Assembly (NCBI GenBank): GCA_945643825.1
Contig: CALZEZ010000080.1
Location: 1-6,636 of the forward strand
Length of the DNA stretch: 6,636 nt
Direction of reading: 5' to 3'
Origin: an uncultured Lachnospiraceae bacterium
GTDB lineage: Bacteria; Bacillota; Clostridia; Lachnospirales; Lachnospiraceae
Every line of letters starts with the position of its first letter. The stretch's first letter is position 1. The translations under genes and the position numbers were made by a program. Below are positions 5,298-6,636 of this stretch, piece by piece. The notes beneath the pieces are model-generated. The model was not told where the DNA came from, ran no database searches, and saw only the letters and a program-made list of their open reading frames with translations.

Positions 5298-6230
5298 ATG
5301 GCATTCTCACATAAATCGGTGTTGTTAGAAGAAACAATATCCAATTTGAAGATAAAGCCTGATGGAATATACGTAGACGGAACATTGGGTGGAGGCGGTC
5401 ATTCATATGAGATTGCTTCTCTGCTCACAACAGGAAGACTGATAGGGATTGATCAGGATGATGCGGCAATTGCTGCTGCCGGCGAGAGATTAAGCCCTTT
5501 TCGGGAAAAAGTTACAATTGTACGGAACAACTATGTGAATACCTGCAGCGTACTAAATGAGCTGGGAATTGACAGGGTAGACGGAATTATGCTTGATCTT
5601 GGAGTGTCTTCCTATCAGCTCGACACGGCGGAGAGAGGTTTTTCTTATAAGACGGATACCACATTGGATATGCGCATGGATCGCCGACAAAGCATTAGTG
5701 CAAAGGAGATCGTAAATGACTACACCGAAACACAGTTGTTTCATGTGATTCGGGATTATGGAGAGGATCCGTTCGCCAAGAATATTGCCAAGCATATTGT
5801 CAGCGCTAGAATGAAAGCACCGATTGAGACAACGGGACAGCTGAATGAGATTATTAAGGCTGCAATTCCGGCAAAGATACGGGCAACAGGAGGACATCCC
5901 TCAAAGAGGACCTTTCAGGCGATTCGTATTGAATGTAATCATGAGTTGGATGTTTTAAAGGATTCATTGGCAAAGCTTATCGAGGTACTAAACCCGGGTG
6001 GAAGATTGTGTGTGATCACTTTTCATTCGTTGGAGGATCGAATTGTTAAGACTATTTTCAGACAGAATGAGAATCCATGTACCTGTCCACCGGAATTTCC
6101 GGTATGTGTATGTGGACGGAAACCACTTGGAAAGGTGATAACAAAGAAGCCGATTCTTCCGGATACAGAAGAACAGGAGAAGAACAGTCGCTCTAAGAGT
6201 GCAAAGCTAAGAGTGTTTGAAAGAATTTAG
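5298..6230 (+). CDS. rsmH: 16S rRNA (cytosine(1402)-N(4))-methyltransferase RsmH
   Basis: RsmH (formerly MraW) transfers a methyl group from S-adenosylmethionine to N4 of C1402 in the P-site region of 16S rRNA. The 310-residue product (B. subtilis 311) opens with HKSVLLEE (5-12). The SAM-binding loop DGTLGGGGHS (27-36) and acidic IGIDQDD (49-55) follow, then DGIMLDLGVSSYQLD (95-109), GFSY (114-117) and DMRMD (124-128). HPSKRTFQAIRIECNHEL (200-217), the catalytic-region TFHSLEDR (241-248) and the C-terminal SRSKSAKLRVFERI (297-310) complete the family pattern. A four-cysteine cluster, C261-x-C263 and C270-x-C272, sits in the late insertion and could bind metal. The ribosome binding site GGAGG (5286-5290) is 7 nt before the ATG. 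The gene sits between mraZ and the ftsL-like gene, the standard dcw order. Confidence 0.97.
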   Translation: MAFSHKSVLLEETISNLKIKPDGIYVDGTLGGGGHSYEIASLLTTGRLIGIDQDDAAIAAAGERLSPFREKVTIVRNNYVNTCSVLNELGIDRVDGIMLDLGVSSYQLDTAERGFSYKTDTTLDMRMDRRQSISAKEIVNDYTETQLFHVIRDYGEDPFAKNIAKHIVSARMKAPIETTGQLNEIIKAAIPAKIRATGGHPSKRTFQAIRIECNHELDVLKDSLAKLIEVLNPGGRLCVITFHSLEDRIVKTIFRQNENPCTCPPEFPVCVCGRKPLGKVITKKPILPDTEEQEKNSRSKSAKLRVFERI

Positions 6231-6244
6231 AAAGGTAGACTGCA

Positions 6245-6636
6245 ATGGCAACAAGACAACAAGCCAATCGTTCAAGAACTGCATATCAGTATGACAGTGC
6301 AGCCCGAAAGCTGGACGTGAGGGAAGCTGTGCGTAAACAGCCAAAACCCAAGCTTTCTAATGCGAATCGTAAAAACCGTGAAAAAGCACTTCATATGAAT
6401 TTTGGATATGTCTTTTTTCTTACCCTTGCACTTCTTGCAACCTGCTATGTCCTGGTAGGATATATCACGTTGCAGGCAGATATCACGAACAGTGTAAAGC
6501 ACATTGCTACGCTTGAGAGCCGGTTGAATGATTTGAAGCTGGCTAACGATGAGGAGTACAGCAGGATCACAAGCGGAACGGATTTGGAGGAGATTAAGAG
6601 AATTGCAATAGGGGAGCTTGGCATGACTTATGCCAG
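6245..6636 (+). CDS. ftsL: FtsL-like cell division protein, 5' part (3' end outside window)
   Basis: The first 130 residues of a small bitopic membrane protein are visible and the frame is still open at the window edge. The layout is a basic cytoplasmic N-terminus (1-50, rich in Arg, Lys and Gln), one membrane helix (about 52-74), then an extracellular segment (about 75-110) with heptad-like hydrophobic spacing that suggests a coiled coil. DLEEIKRIAIGELGMTYA (113-130) follows and resembles the I-x3-A-x3-LGM motif seen near the end of FtsL/DivIC proteins. FtsL, FtsB/DivIC and FtsQ/DivIB form the divisome subcomplex that activates septal peptidoglycan synthesis. It starts 14 bp after rsmH, with AAAGG (6231-6235) 9 nt before the ATG. 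Identity rests on layout and dcw position, since sequence conservation in this family is low. It might instead be annotated as a septum formation initiator protein. Confidence 0.85.
   Translation, partial: MATRQQANRSRTAYQYDSAARKLDVREAVRKQPKPKLSNANRKNREKALHMNFGYVFFLTLALLATCYVLVGYITLQADITNSVKHIATLESRLNDLKLANDEEYSRITSGTDLEEIKRIAIGELGMTYA

Overview
The window looks like chromosomal core DNA from a low-to-mid GC Gram-positive of the class Clostridia, most likely a Lachnospiraceae-type organism. This is inferred from a PASTA-domain PknB/PrkC kinase coupled to rsgA, a Firmicutes-type Lgt, a CxC/CxC version of RsmH, strong GGAGG-type ribosome binding sites, and intrinsic terminators with long T-tracts. 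All genes are on the + strand. I see no mobile element, CRISPR array, tRNA or rRNA.

Region 1 (1-2345) holds the 3' part of pknB, with the kinase tail, one membrane helix, three PASTA repeats and a C-terminal domain. Two bases later comes rsgA, and an intrinsic terminator closes the unit right after it. The rpe-thiN genes that often follow rsgA in Firmicutes are absent here.

Region 2 (2346-2624) is a gene-free island of about 280 bp before ychF. It holds one long potential RNA stem (2373-2462). It ends in a strong terminator hairpin (2533-2585) that is physically overlaid by a good sigma-A-type promoter (2530-2558) pointing at ychF.

Region 3 (2625-4672) is a two-gene unit: ychF (OLA1-family ATPase) and lgt (prolipoprotein diacylglyceryl transferase). 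They are 11 bp apart, the lgt ribosome binding site begins in the ychF stop codon, and a strong terminator follows lgt.

Region 4 (4673-6636) is the start of the division and cell wall (dcw) cluster: mraZ, rsmH and a truncated ftsL-like gene. Its control region is the most striking part of the window. Seven GTGG boxes, most as AAGTGG, are spaced 10 bp apart (one helical turn), with a single 13-bp step. The -10 hexamer of the inferred promoter sits in that step. This fits an enlarged operator for MraZ, the autorepressor encoded just downstream. Known operators, as I recall, have about three or four such boxes.

Together the genes cover envelope-sensing signalling (PknB), ribosome assembly (RsgA, RsmH), lipoprotein maturation (Lgt) and septum formation (MraZ regulon, FtsL). 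No wholly new system is evident in the coding genes. The noteworthy material is in the two intergenic control regions.
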